Below, piece after piece: positions 51,162 through 60,199 of a stretch of DNA of 64,000 bases. The number at the start of each line of letters is the position of its first letter. Positions within the stretch are counted from its first letter, which is position 1. Under the pieces are notes generated by a model that had not been told where the DNA came from, ran no database searches, and was given only the letters and a program-made list of their open reading frames with translations. Both the position numbers and the translations under genes were made by a program. Origin of the DNA: Campylobacter sp. VBCF_01 NA2 (lineage in GTDB: Bacteria; Campylobacterota; Campylobacteria; Campylobacterales; Campylobacteraceae); the NCBI RefSeq assembly GCF_027797205.1, contig NZ_CP115607.1, positions 1 through 64,000 on the forward strand, written 5' to 3'.

Positions 51162-52247
51162 ATGCCGGCAGATTTAAATGATTATTTCAACAAAAATAAA
51201 AAAAATGGTGGCAACGAAAATGGTGGATTTAGCTTTAAGGGGCCAAATTTGCAAAATTTTGGCGGCTTTAAATTCGGCGGATTTTTCTACTTTTTAATTG
51301 CTATTATCGCGCTTTTTATCATCGCAAAACCATTTGCCACTATCCAATCAGGCGAGGTTGGCATTAAGTCAAATTTGGGTAAATACGATCCCACACCGCT
51401 GGGCGCTGGAATCCACTTTTTCGTGCCGTTTATCCAAGATATTTTTGTGATTGATACGCGCGTGAGAATCATCAACTACACTAGCAACGAGGATATGGCT
51501 ACAAGCAGGGCAAGTGGCGGAAGTATCGGTGGAATTATTCGCAAAAACTCGCTTTCGGTGCTAGACTCTCGCAACCTGCCAGTAAGCGTGGATATCACCG
51601 TGCAGTATAAACTAAACGAGAGCACCGCGCCTGCGACGATTGCGGAGTGGGGGCTTTTATGGGAGGATAAAATCATCGATCCTCGCGTCAAAGATGTCGT
51701 GCGTAGCGTCATAGGAAACTACCCAGCCGAGGAGCTTCCGACCAAACGCGAGGAAATCGCTAAGGCAATCGATCAAGGAATCCGCTCAAATATAGACGCT
51801 CTATCGAATTCTCCTGTGGAGCTAAGAGCGGTGCAACTTCGTGAGATTATACTTCCGCCAAAAATCAAAGAGCAAATCGAGCGCGTGCAAATCGCTAAAC
51901 AAGAGGCAGAGCGCACCAAATACGAGGTCGAGCGCGCTAACCAAGAGGCTCTTAAAAAAGCAGCCCTTGCCAAAGGTAACGCTGATGCTGTAAAAATTGA
52001 AGCCCAAGGCAAGGCGGACGCTGTGAAGATCGAGGCTGACGCGCAGGCGTATGCAAATACAGAAATCGCAAAAAGCCTAAATCAAAATTTGCTAAATTTA
52101 AAGCAAATCGAAACTCAGGCGAAATTCAACGAGGCTTTGCGTGAAAACAAAGACGCGCAGATTTTCCTAACCCCAGGCGGTGCGGTGCCAAATATCTGGG
52201 TCGATACCAAAAACAAACCGCAACAATCGGCGATTAGCGAACAATAA
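51162..52247 (+). CDS. SPFH/band-7 (prohibitin-like) membrane protein
   Basis: The 361-residue protein has a Gly/Asn-rich N-terminal region, one membrane helix (FFYFLIAIIALFIIAKPFA, near residues 44-62) and an SPFH domain starting SGEVGIKSNLGKYD. A long Ala/Glu/Lys-rich coiled-coil follows (QIERVQIAKQEAERTKYEVE). It is prohibitin/HflK-like: such proteins form large membrane rings that regulate proteases or microdomains. There is no partner protease gene next to it. Confidence 0.87.
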   Translation: MPADLNDYFNKNKKNGGNENGGFSFKGPNLQNFGGFKFGGFFYFLIAIIALFIIAKPFATIQSGEVGIKSNLGKYDPTPLGAGIHFFVPFIQDIFVIDTRVRIINYTSNEDMATSRASGGSIGGIIRKNSLSVLDSRNLPVSVDITVQYKLNESTAPATIAEWGLLWEDKIIDPRVKDVVRSVIGNYPAEELPTKREEIAKAIDQGIRSNIDALSNSPVELRAVQLREIILPPKIKEQIERVQIAKQEAERTKYEVERANQEALKKAALAKGNADAVKIEAQGKADAVKIEADAQAYANTEIAKSLNQNLLNLKQIETQAKFNEALRENKDAQIFLTPGGAVPNIWVDTKNKPQQSAISEQ

Positions 52248-52309
52248 TTTTTGCAATCCCCATTTTGCGGGATTGCAAATTTTGCAAATTTTACAAAAAC
52301 GGAGATTTT

Positions 52310-53110
52310 ATGATTAAGGTTGATTGGCAAAAGGTCGCTGGCTTGCTTCCAGTGGTGGTGCAAGATTACAGCGACGGGGCTGTTTTGATGCTTGGCTATA
52401 TGAATGAAGAAGCGCTTGCGCTCTCGCTAGAAACGGGGCTAGCGCACTATTTTTCGCGCACAAAAAATCGCATTTGGAAAAAGGGCGAAACAAGCGGAAA
52501 TGAGCAAATCATAAAATCTGCGTTTTTAGACTGCGATAACGACACTCTGCTTCTTAAAGTCGAGCAAAAGGGCGGTGCGGCGTGCCATACGGGAGCGAAG
52601 AGTTGTTTTTTTAACGAAGTAAAATTTGGCGAGAATTTGGCAAATTTGGCGCAAAATTCGGAGCAAAATTCGCAAAATTTGGGCGGTGGAAATACTGCGC
52701 CCAAAACTGCTCGCAAAATTTCGCCTTATGATATTTTAGATGAAATTTACCATGTTTGCTTGGATAGGAAATTTAACGCTGACCCTGCGAAATCGTATGT
52801 CGCAAGCCTGTATAAAAAGGGCGAAAATAGCTATCTCAAAAAAATCGCCGAAGAGGCATGCGAGTTCGCGCTTGCGTGCAAGGATCTAACCCGTGCAAAA
52901 TCTGCGCCAAGTAGCCAGCGGGCGCGTTTTGGCGAGCATAGAGCGGGCGAGCCAGAATACGACGCGATTTACGAGGGCGCGGATATTATTTTTCACATGC
53001 TTGTAGCCTTGGGGGATCATGGAATCCACCCTGAGACGATTTTGCGCGAGCTTGCACGCCGTGAGGGTATCAGCGGGATAGAGGAGAAAAATTCAAGGCA
53101 GGAAAAATAA
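52310..53110 (+). CDS. hisIE: Bifunctional phosphoribosyl-AMP cyclohydrolase/phosphoribosyl-ATP pyrophosphatase
   Basis: A 266-residue fusion for steps two and three of histidine synthesis. The HisI half (residues 1-105) shows MLGYMNEEALALSLETG, YFSRTKNRIWKKGETSGN and zinc-site Cys residues (FLDCDND, CHTGAKSCFF). The HisE half (about 140-260) has EEACEFALACKDL and YDAIYEGADIIFHMLVAL. Two low-complexity inserts occur, an Asn/Gln-rich linker near 105-130 and RAKSAPSSQRARFGEHRAGE inside HisE. ATG 52310 follows GGAGATTTT. Confidence 0.92.
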   Translation: MIKVDWQKVAGLLPVVVQDYSDGAVLMLGYMNEEALALSLETGLAHYFSRTKNRIWKKGETSGNEQIIKSAFLDCDNDTLLLKVEQKGGAACHTGAKSCFFNEVKFGENLANLAQNSEQNSQNLGGGNTAPKTARKISPYDILDEIYHVCLDRKFNADPAKSYVASLYKKGENSYLKKIAEEACEFALACKDLTRAKSAPSSQRARFGEHRAGEPEYDAIYEGADIIFHMLVALGDHGIHPETILRELARREGISGIEEKNSRQEK

Positions 53111-53221
53111 AATCCTGCGAATTTGTTGTCATTATGGGCAAAGTGTTGTAATCTAAGGAAATTCGAATAAATTTTGAAAATTTTAAGCTATGGGCTTTTA
53201 AATTTTCCACTCGTAGATTGT

Positions 53222-53248
53222 CATTGCGAGCAAGGTGTGCCCGCAATG
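53222..53248. repeat. Second REP-like palindrome
   Basis: CATTGCG (53222-53228) and CGCAATG (53242-53248) pair over seven bases, with a 13-base loop. The left part, GATTGTCATTGCGAG, matches the start of the element at 49871. It lies between convergent hisIE and the LUD gene and may help end both transcripts. Confidence 0.5.
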
Positions 53249-53267
53249 GCAAAACAGCGAAATTTGC

Positions 53268-53873
53268 TTAAAATCCTAAATTTTCGTTAATCAAAATCAC
53301 TTCGTATTCACAGCCATACGGCGGATAGTAAAATATGCTAAACCCCCTGCACATGCGCTCTTTGCTCTTGCAGTCGTAGCATTTATCCCCGTTTGCGACA
53401 CATGGGGTTTTTGATTTAAAGCGATTTGTATTTTTCACGGCGGCTATGTTTCTAGCCCTGCTCATCGCACTATCAAAATCTGGCGCGATTTTGTTTTTGC
53501 CCACGATGAAATAGACCTTTTTGTGCCCGTAGCAAATCGCTGCTATGCGGTTGCCGGTGCCGTCGATGTTGATGATTTCGCCGTCTTCTGAAATGCCATT
53601 GACAGATGAGATATAAACATCGGTCGTAAGGGCTTTTTTGCGCGTTTCATCGACGCTAAGATTTTTGTCAAGTAGCCAGTGCCAGTAGGTTTCGTTGTGC
53701 TCTCTGAGGCTCTCATACAGCCCCATTTCCTTTACGCTCATCGAACCGCCAAAGCCCACGCTGACATCGTGGATATAGATATTTAGATACTCCACAGCCT
53801 TTTCTTTGCTTTCAAAAGCGCTGACCTTGTAACCTAATTTTTCCAAATTTTTGGTTATTTTGTCGAAATTCAC
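53268..53873 (-). CDS. LUD-domain (DUF162, LutC/YkgG-like) protein
   Basis: A 201-residue single LUD domain. VGFGGSMSVKEMGLYESLRE and DVYISSVNGISEDGEIINID are typical of this family, related to LutC/LldG, a subunit of L-lactate oxidation. A C-terminal Cys group (CVANGDKCYDCKSKERMCRG) could hold a metal or cluster. The start is GTG 53873 with AAGGGGCGA upstream. It is a lone gene without lutA/lutB nearby, so lactate use is not certain. Confidence 0.82.
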   Translation of the reverse strand: MNFDKITKNLEKLGYKVSAFESKEKAVEYLNIYIHDVSVGFGGSMSVKEMGLYESLREHNETYWHWLLDKNLSVDETRKKALTTDVYISSVNGISEDGEIINIDGTGNRIAAICYGHKKVYFIVGKNKIAPDFDSAMSRARNIAAVKNTNRFKSKTPCVANGDKCYDCKSKERMCRGFSIFYYPPYGCEYEVILINENLGF

Positions 53874-53971
53874 ACTCGCCCCTTGAAATAAAATTTTGGT
53901 ATTTTATCAAAATTTGCAAAAATTTTGGCTGTTTTGGGTGCGATTTGATGAGATTTGCTAAAATTTAAAAA

Positions 53972-56452
53972 CTAATCCAAAATTTCCACAATTCCATTTT
54001 TGCCATCTACGCGCACTTTTTGCCCGTTTTGCAAAATTTGCATTACGCTTTTTACAGCCATGACAGCTGGGATTTTCATCTCTCTTGCGCTAACTGCCCC
54101 ATGCGATAAAACACCGCCACTTTCGGTAATCAGCGCTTTTGCGCTATAAAAAAGTGGCGTCCAGGCTGGATTTGTCGTCCGCGCAACAAGGATAGAGTTT
54201 GGAACAAAATTTGCAAAATCATCGCTACTTCGCACCACGCAAACACTTCCTTCTGCCACACCCATGCTAGCAGGGAGCCCTTTTAGGATTTTGGCATTTG
54301 GGTTAAACTCGCTCTTTTCATCGGCCGATAAATCCCATTTCGGAGTCAAATTTTTGTTTTTCAAATACGCGGTTTTATTCGATTGAATCTCGCTTGCTAG
54401 ACTTTCATACTCGCCAGATTTTACCGCGGTTTCTAGCGTTTGTAAATGTGCGAAAAATAGATCATACGGCTCAGCGATGATATCTTTTTGCACCAATTTT
54501 TCGCCAAGGGCTTTTATGCCCTTTCTCATCATCGGCGTTAGTCTGGTGGTTTGGTAGTGTTCTTCATCATCGAGTATGGTGTAAATTTGGACTAAATTTG
54601 CAAATTCAAGGGTAAATTCTTGCAAATTTTTTGGCACTGCGTTTAAAATTTCGCTAAGGGCTTTATTTGTTTTGGCTGAAATTTCGCTAGATTTGTTTTT
54701 GTGTTGCATAGCAGGATTGTTTAAGATATTTTTTATATTATCCAAAACTATGTGTGGCGCCTCTTCCCATGTAGGAATATACGAGTCAAACTCGACCTCT
54801 CTGTGTCCGTGTAAATCTATAAATTTTTCAAATTTGGCTTTAAAATCGCTAAATTTATCGAGTAAATTTTCGCTTAAAATTTGCCTTGAATTTCGTGAAA
54901 TAAAAATATCTTTTAGCTCGCTATTTTGGGCGACATGTGAGGCTAGGCTTAAAATTTCATTATTTATCAGGCTGGTTTTGGTTTGCGCTGTGCATAGAGC
55001 ATCAAACCACGAAGCAGCCCTGCTCTCATCAATCATTTGCAAAAATCGCATAAAAAATTTATAAATCATAAACTGCGTTATTGATATTGCGATATTTGGC
55101 TTGAAATACTCTGTGCCGACATCGACTAAGCTTTGAATAAATTCCCAAATTTCTTTTTCGCTTTTGTTGTCTAAATTTTGGGCTTTTAAACCGCCTATTT
55201 GCAAGAGATAATTCGATAAGTTTATATTCCAAGAATTAGGCAAAGAAAAAGCGTAGCTAAATTTTTGTTTCAAACTAGGCAAAATTTGGGCTAATTGCTC
55301 TAAATTTTTTACATTTAAAGGTGGGGTTTGCATATACAAATTTACCGCGTTTTGGTTGCCATAAATGTAGTTGTCAAACATTGCAAACCATTTGCCGTTA
55401 AATGGTGGAAGCCCCATTAATTCAAACGAGTGTTTTAGTGAAATGTGAAAAGCCAAATCCACATAATCCCAAGTCAGCGGAGTTATCACGCTTGGATAGC
55501 GTTCGGCTGATTCATCTCTGGTAAAATGCGGGATAATTGTTGTTATTGGGCGAGATTGCAAAAGATAGAGCTTATTATCCTTTATCGCCCACTCTATGTC
55601 TTGGACGAAGCCGTAATGCGCGCTTGTTTTTATATTTAACTGCGCGATTTGTTTTAGCTCATCTTCGCTAAGACAAGCCAAATTTGCTAAATTTGGCTGT
55701 ATTTCGCTCTCATAAGTGCCATTTTCTCCCCATAAAATGGATTTTTGCTTGTTTGCGATAACGCTTGAAATCAAATTTAGAGAATTTTTGTCTATGTGGT
55801 ATTCATCGACATCGTATTCCCCACACACCACAGACTCGCCAAGTCCGTAGTTTGCGTTGATTAAAATTTCGTCAAAATTTCCATTGACTGGATTTATAGC
55901 AAAACTCACACCAGCCTTATCAGCAAAAATCATCTCTTGCACGACCACAGCCATATCAGCATTTTCTTGCGCAAAACCTTGTTTGTGGCGATAGGCTATG
56001 GCGCGAGGAAGCCAGAGCGAGATGAAACACTCTTTGATTTTTTGCGTAATTTCATCTATGCCTTTTTGGTTCAAAAATGTATCGTGCGCCCCTGCAAAAG
56101 CCGAATTTGCAAGATCTTCTAGCGTAGAAGATGAGCGGACGCTGTAAGATTTGTTTGCGCCAAGTAGCGCTAAATTTTCTTTGATTTCATCTTTCAAATC
56201 ATCTGGCAGAGGCAAATTTAATAGCTTTTTTCGTAAATTTTCGCTCTGTTTTTCTAAAATTTCTAAATTTCCATACTCGAAGTTCAGCTCTAAATTCGCA
56301 TTTGCGATAAATTTTTTATACGCACTAGCTGTAACGATAAAGCCCTGTGGCACAGCAAAACCAGCTTGACTCATTTTGGCTAAGCTTGCACCTTTTCCGC
56401 CACAAAGCGCGATATTTACGGCTTTTTGGTCGTTAAATTTTAATATATTCAT
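53972..56452 (-). CDS. Rifampin-phosphotransferase-like / PEP-synthase-like protein
   Basis: An 826-residue protein with an N-terminal PPDK-type ATP-binding domain (GGKGASLAKMSQAGFAVPQG; YSVRSSSTLEDLANSAFAGA; IEWAIKDNKLYLLQSRPITT near 290-310) and a C-terminal phosphohistidine swivel domain (ITESGGVLSHGAVSAREMKI near residue 785, His acceptor). Between them is a large helical region and not a PEP-binding barrel, and nothing follows the swivel. This order matches rifampin phosphotransferase and relatives that phosphorylate small molecules with ATP to AMP and Pi. True PEP synthase needs the barrel. It is the last gene of a three-gene operon with a PAP2 protein and an acyltransferase. Confidence 0.8.
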   Translation of the reverse strand: MNILKFNDQKAVNIALCGGKGASLAKMSQAGFAVPQGFIVTASAYKKFIANANLELNFEYGNLEILEKQSENLRKKLLNLPLPDDLKDEIKENLALLGANKSYSVRSSSTLEDLANSAFAGAHDTFLNQKGIDEITQKIKECFISLWLPRAIAYRHKQGFAQENADMAVVVQEMIFADKAGVSFAINPVNGNFDEILINANYGLGESVVCGEYDVDEYHIDKNSLNLISSVIANKQKSILWGENGTYESEIQPNLANLACLSEDELKQIAQLNIKTSAHYGFVQDIEWAIKDNKLYLLQSRPITTIIPHFTRDESAERYPSVITPLTWDYVDLAFHISLKHSFELMGLPPFNGKWFAMFDNYIYGNQNAVNLYMQTPPLNVKNLEQLAQILPSLKQKFSYAFSLPNSWNINLSNYLLQIGGLKAQNLDNKSEKEIWEFIQSLVDVGTEYFKPNIAISITQFMIYKFFMRFLQMIDESRAASWFDALCTAQTKTSLINNEILSLASHVAQNSELKDIFISRNSRQILSENLLDKFSDFKAKFEKFIDLHGHREVEFDSYIPTWEEAPHIVLDNIKNILNNPAMQHKNKSSEISAKTNKALSEILNAVPKNLQEFTLEFANLVQIYTILDDEEHYQTTRLTPMMRKGIKALGEKLVQKDIIAEPYDLFFAHLQTLETAVKSGEYESLASEIQSNKTAYLKNKNLTPKWDLSADEKSEFNPNAKILKGLPASMGVAEGSVCVVRSSDDFANFVPNSILVARTTNPAWTPLFYSAKALITESGGVLSHGAVSAREMKIPAVMAVKSVMQILQNGQKVRVDGKNGIVEILD

Positions 56453-57263
56453 TTTTTTCCTTTACGCAATAAAAACAAATCGTAGCTAGCATAATGCCTA
56501 CAATGCAATCGATTAAATAATGATAGTGCAAATACACCGTAGAAACCCAAAGTAGCAGTGTTGGGATCAGCCAAATACGAAATTGTTTTTTATCAAATTT
56601 GAAATTAAAAAGCAAAATAAAGCACGAAACACCACAATGCAGACTCGGGAAAACATCGGTTAGATTGCTGCCTTTGGCGTAGTTTTCGTTTAATAAATCA
56701 AAGAAAAAATATCCTTGCAAAGCTGAGTGAAATTTTTGAGCCAAAAACTCATACGGACCGATTGCAGGGACAAAAATATAACCCAAAAACCCGGCAGCAT
56801 AAAGACTCATAAGTCCAGTGTAAAATTTTTGGGTCAAATTTTTTTTGACAATGTAATATATAAAAAAGAAAAGCAGTTGTGGCAGAAATAAAAGATAAAA
56901 AAATGCAAAAATTTCAGTTAAAATTTCGCTATGAAATTTTTGCAAATAAAAACCCACAAAATCCCCAAATAGCGCACAATCAACGCTGTATAAAAATGCG
57001 TCTTTTTTGCCACTAGGATTAATGAAGGGCGAAATGTATCTAAGCAAGACAAAGATTAAATTCATTAAAAATACATAAAATCCAAAACGCAAAATTTGGC
57101 TTTTGCTAGAAATATTATAAACTATCGCACACATGCAAACTACGCAAAATATGGCAAATGCGTATTCGCCGAAAAATAAAAGTCTAAGTAATAAAATGCT
57201 AAAAAATGTAAGCCAAAGCACTTCGTGTGCTAAGATATTTTTATAAATTTGTGCAAATTTCAT
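56433..57263 (-). CDS. PAP2-superfamily membrane protein (IPC-synthase/AUR1-like)
   Basis: A 276-residue protein with about seven hydrophobic helices. The PAP2/Aur1-type motifs are VFPSLHCGVSCFILL near residue 207 and YLHYHYLIDCIVG near residue 247, which hold the catalytic histidines. These enzymes remove or transfer phosphoryl head groups of lipids at the membrane surface. It overlaps the acyltransferase gene by 23 bases and the next gene by 20, which makes translational coupling of the three likely. Confidence 0.8.
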   Translation of the reverse strand: MKFAQIYKNILAHEVLWLTFFSILLLRLLFFGEYAFAIFCVVCMCAIVYNISSKSQILRFGFYVFLMNLIFVLLRYISPFINPSGKKDAFLYSVDCALFGDFVGFYLQKFHSEILTEIFAFFYLLFLPQLLFFFIYYIVKKNLTQKFYTGLMSLYAAGFLGYIFVPAIGPYEFLAQKFHSALQGYFFFDLLNENYAKGSNLTDVFPSLHCGVSCFILLFNFKFDKKQFRIWLIPTLLLWVSTVYLHYHYLIDCIVGIMLATICFYCVKEKNEYIKI

Positions 57264-58413
57264 TTTCTAACCTCAAAAAGTCTTTTCTTGCGTTTGGAAA
57301 AATTGCTAAATTTAAAATAGCAAAAAGGTGTTTTTTAAAAGCGCCGTATAATCTAAACCCAAATAGCGAAAAAATCAAGGCAAAAATCACAACCAAAGCC
57401 CCAAATCCTCCACCAAAAACCATACCCAAAACAGCCAAAATAAAGTAAAAAACCGCCCCGATTCCATATCCTACAATAATTTTATATAGCGATATAGTGT
57501 GGATTTCCTCTGATTTTTTGCCAGCGAAAAACGCACAGATTATGGGGATAAAATTTAGCGCAAATGTCGGCAAAACCACAACCGAAGTTATAAATAAAGT
57601 CCAAAAAGCAAGGAGGATATTTTTTGGATAAATTGCGATTTTTTTGTAAAAAAGTAGATTTTTGCCTTTTATTTTTTCTTCGTAAATTTGCAAATTTTGT
57701 GTTAGATTTGTGAAATTTTGCTTTTGTAATTTTAATAAAATTTCGCCGTAATTTTTGCTCTCATCAAACAGCGTGGCTAAAATAGCGATTTTATGCGCAT
57801 TTTGCATATCTTTTTCGCTTTTGTAGCTGGTTAAAATCTTTTCAAAATTTTGGGTTAAGTTTGCGTGAATAGTATTTGGATTTGCAGAATTTACGATAAT
57901 TTCCTCGCCCGAATTTACAAAAACCTTTCCGCCCATACAGGTCGGATCATCGTAAAATATCGCAAACGGCGTGATTGCAAGGGATTTTTTATTTTGTTTT
58001 ACAAAGGTAGCACTAAGCGTAGAAATTCCCTTTTCGAAAGGCAAATGCGATAATCCAAGCGAACTTGTGCCCTCTGGAAATATGCAAAGCGGAGTGTGAT
58101 TTAGGGTGTTTAGCATATTTTTAAAGGCTCGTATATTTTTTTGTTTGTAGGTTTTTGGTTCGTCTTTTTCGCGAAAAATCGCAATTCCTGGAAATAAAAT
58201 TTTTAAAAAGAAATTCCTTTGAAGGGACTTTGCAAGAGTAAAAACTGCATTTTTAAAAATGTATGAATAAACCCAGCCATCAACCGCCCCGTTTCTGTGT
58301 GAAAGGGCGAAAATTTTGGCGCACTTGATGCGATTTGTGGCAAAATTGTCAAATTTGGTAATTTTTCGAAAATATGAATTTGCTATAATCCAAACTAAAA
58401 TTTTAGAAATCAC
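57241..58413 (-). CDS. PlsC-like acyltransferase with membrane C-terminus
   Basis: A 390-residue protein. The N-terminal part is an LPLAT acyltransferase with HX4D in FALSHRNGAVDGW (near residues 35-47) and FPEGTSSLGLSHLPFEKG (near 120). From about residue 260, two or three long hydrophobic segments follow (NILLAFWTLFITSVVVLPTF; AVFYFILAVLGMVFGGG). The HX4D and EGT motifs point to fatty-acyl transfer to a glycerol phosphate or other lipid. The membrane tail is not part of standard PlsC. It is the first gene of the operon. Confidence 0.8.
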   Translation of the reverse strand: MISKILVWIIANSYFRKITKFDNFATNRIKCAKIFALSHRNGAVDGWVYSYIFKNAVFTLAKSLQRNFFLKILFPGIAIFREKDEPKTYKQKNIRAFKNMLNTLNHTPLCIFPEGTSSLGLSHLPFEKGISTLSATFVKQNKKSLAITPFAIFYDDPTCMGGKVFVNSGEEIIVNSANPNTIHANLTQNFEKILTSYKSEKDMQNAHKIAILATLFDESKNYGEILLKLQKQNFTNLTQNLQIYEEKIKGKNLLFYKKIAIYPKNILLAFWTLFITSVVVLPTFALNFIPIICAFFAGKKSEEIHTISLYKIIVGYGIGAVFYFILAVLGMVFGGGFGALVVIFALIFSLFGFRLYGAFKKHLFAILNLAIFPNARKDFLRLENEICTNL

Positions 58414-58543
58414 TTCTGCTCTTTGAAAATAAAATAAGCAGACATTTTACAATAAATTTTATAAAATTTCTACGCTTAATAAGTAAATTTAAAGCTAAAT
58501 TTGGATAAATTTGCCATTTTTTGCAACTAACTGCGTGAAGAAG

Positions 58544-58574
58544 TGTTTTCAAAATCACCGCTATTTTGAAAACA
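58544..58574. promoter_or_regulatory. 12-bp palindrome upstream of the alpha operon
   Basis: TGTTTTCAAAAT (58544-58555) and ATTTTGAAAACA (58563-58574) pair perfectly over a 7-base loop, 82 bases before rpmJ. A second small repeat TGCAA-G-TTGCA follows at about 58616. These may form a leader structure of the alpha operon or a terminator facing left. No strong TATAAT is visible in the gap; TTGATACTTT near 58580 is a weak candidate. Confidence 0.5.
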
Positions 58575-58655
58575 GTTGGTTTGATACTTTCGCCTGAAAT
58601 TCGTTAAACCTAAGTGCAAGTTGCATTAAGCGGAATAAAATTTTAGGAGTGTAGG

Positions 58656-58769
58656 ATGAAAGTTCGTCCTTCTGTTAAGAAGATGTGCGACAAATGTAAA
58701 GTCGTCAAACGCAAAGGTGTTGTCCATGTAATTTGTGACAATCCAAAACATAAACAAAGACAAGGATAA
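58656..58769 (+). CDS. rpmJ: 50S ribosomal protein L36
   Basis: A 37-residue zinc-ribbon protein, [20 protein letters not shown] then [17 protein letters not shown], with the Cys/His zinc ligands of the L36 C+ form. It is short and easily missed. TAGGAGTGTAGG precedes it and rpsM follows three bases later. It opens the alpha operon here. Confidence 0.96.
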   Translation: MKVRPSVKKMCDKCKVVKRKGVVHVICDNPKHKQRQG

Positions 58770-58772
58770 GTT

Positions 58773-59141
58773 ATGGCTCGTATCGCAGGTGTTGATTTAC
58801 CAAAGAAAAAAAGAATTGAGTATGGCCTAACTTATATCTATGGTATAGGTCTTTTCACTTCAAGAAAAATTCTTGATGCCACTGGCATTTCTTACGACAA
58901 AAGAGTTGCTGATCTAAGCGAAGATGAGGCTGCTACAATCCGCAAAGAGATCCAAGAAAACTATATGGTTGAGGGTGATCTTAGAAAAGAAGTTGCGATG
59001 AATATCAAAGCTTTGATGGATTTGGGTGGTTATAGAGGTTTAAGACACAGAAAAGGTCTTCCTGTTCGCGGTCAAAAAACAAAGACAAATGCTAGAACCC
59101 GCAAGGGCAAACGCAAAACTGTCGGCGCGGCAACTAAATAA
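58773..59141 (+). CDS. rpsM: 30S ribosomal protein S13
   Basis: 122 residues beginning [20 protein letters not shown] and with the C-terminal [20 protein letters not shown] signature. S13 forms the intersubunit bridge to the 50S head and contacts P-site tRNA. It follows rpmJ by three bases. Confidence 0.97.
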   Translation: MARIAGVDLPKKKRIEYGLTYIYGIGLFTSRKILDATGISYDKRVADLSEDEAATIRKEIQENYMVEGDLRKEVAMNIKALMDLGGYRGLRHRKGLPVRGQKTKTNARTRKGKRKTVGAATK

Positions 59142-59151
59142 GGATTGAGAA

Positions 59152-59544
59152 ATGGCAAAAAGAAAAGTTGTTAAGAAAAAAACCGTTAGAAAAAATATAG
59201 CAAAAGGTATCGTTTATATCTCTGCTACATTTAATAACACAATGATTACAGTTACAGACGAAATGGGAAATGCTATCGCATGGAGCAGTGCTGGCGGACT
59301 AGGATTTAAAGGCAGCAAAAAATCAACTCCATACGCAGCTCAACAAGCAGTAGAAGATGCGCTTGGCAAAGCAAAAGAGCATGGCATTAAAGAAGTTGGT
59401 ATCAAAGTTCAAGGTCCAGGTAGCGGTAGAGAAACTGCTGTAAAGAGCGTGGGTGCTATTGAGGGTATTAAAGTTACATTTTTAAAAGACATTACTCCTT
59501 TGGCTCACAATGGTTGCAGACCACCAAAACGCCGCCGCGTATAA
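59152..59544 (+). CDS. rpsK: 30S ribosomal protein S11
   Basis: 130 residues with the S11 pattern [20 protein letters not shown] and the ending [21 protein letters not shown]11 lies at the 30S platform near the E site and the Shine-Dalgarno helix. Standard alpha-operon position. Confidence 0.97.
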   Translation: MAKRKVVKKKTVRKNIAKGIVYISATFNNTMITVTDEMGNAIAWSSAGGLGFKGSKKSTPYAAQQAVEDALGKAKEHGIKEVGIKVQGPGSGRETAVKSVGAIEGIKVTFLKDITPLAHNGCRPPKRRRV

Positions 59545-59562
59545 TAAATTTAGGAGAATATA

Positions 59563-60189
59563 ATGGCTAGATATACAGGACCAGTTGAAAAATTAGAAAG
59601 AAGACTAGGCGTTGATTTATTTATGAAAGGCGAAAGAAGACTAGCTGGAAAAAGCGCTCTTCTAAAAAGACCTTATGCGCCAGGCCAACACGGACAAAGA
59701 CGCGCTAAACTTAGCGAATACGGCTCGCAACTAAGAGAAAAACAAAAAGCTAAATTTATGTATGGCGTTAGCGAGAAACAATTCCGCAAACTATTCGCAG
59801 AAGCTGCTCGTCGCGATGGAAACACAGGTGCGATTTTAATCCAACTATTAGAGCAAAGACTTGATAATGTAGTTTATAGAATGGGTTTTGCTACAACTCG
59901 CCGTTTTGCAAGACAACTTGTAACTCACGGACATATTTTAGTCGATGGAAAAAGACTAGATATCCCATCATACAATGTAAAAGCTGGACAAAAAATCGAA
60001 GTTATCGAAAAAAGCAAAAACAATCCTCAAATTTCAAGAGCGGTTGATTTGACAGCTCAAACAGGTATCGTTGCTTGGGTCGATGTAGAGAAAGAGAAAA
60101 GATACGGAATTTTCTCACGCGTTCCAGAAAGAGATGAAATAGTTATTCCTGTCGAGGAAAGATTTATCGTAGAGCTTTACTCTAAATAG
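59563..60189 (+). CDS. rpsD: 30S ribosomal protein S4
   Basis: A 208-residue S4 with an S4-type RNA-binding domain near residues 97-155 ([40 protein letters not shown]). S4 starts 30S assembly and in E. coli represses the alpha operon by binding its leader. The N-terminus has no zinc Cys cluster. Confidence 0.97.
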   Translation: MARYTGPVEKLERRLGVDLFMKGERRLAGKSALLKRPYAPGQHGQRRAKLSEYGSQLREKQKAKFMYGVSEKQFRKLFAEAARRDGNTGAILIQLLEQRLDNVVYRMGFATTRRFARQLVTHGHILVDGKRLDIPSYNVKAGQKIEVIEKSKNNPQISRAVDLTAQTGIVAWVDVEKEKRYGIFSRVPERDEIVIPVEERFIVELYSK

Positions 60190-60199
60190 TAGGTGAAAC

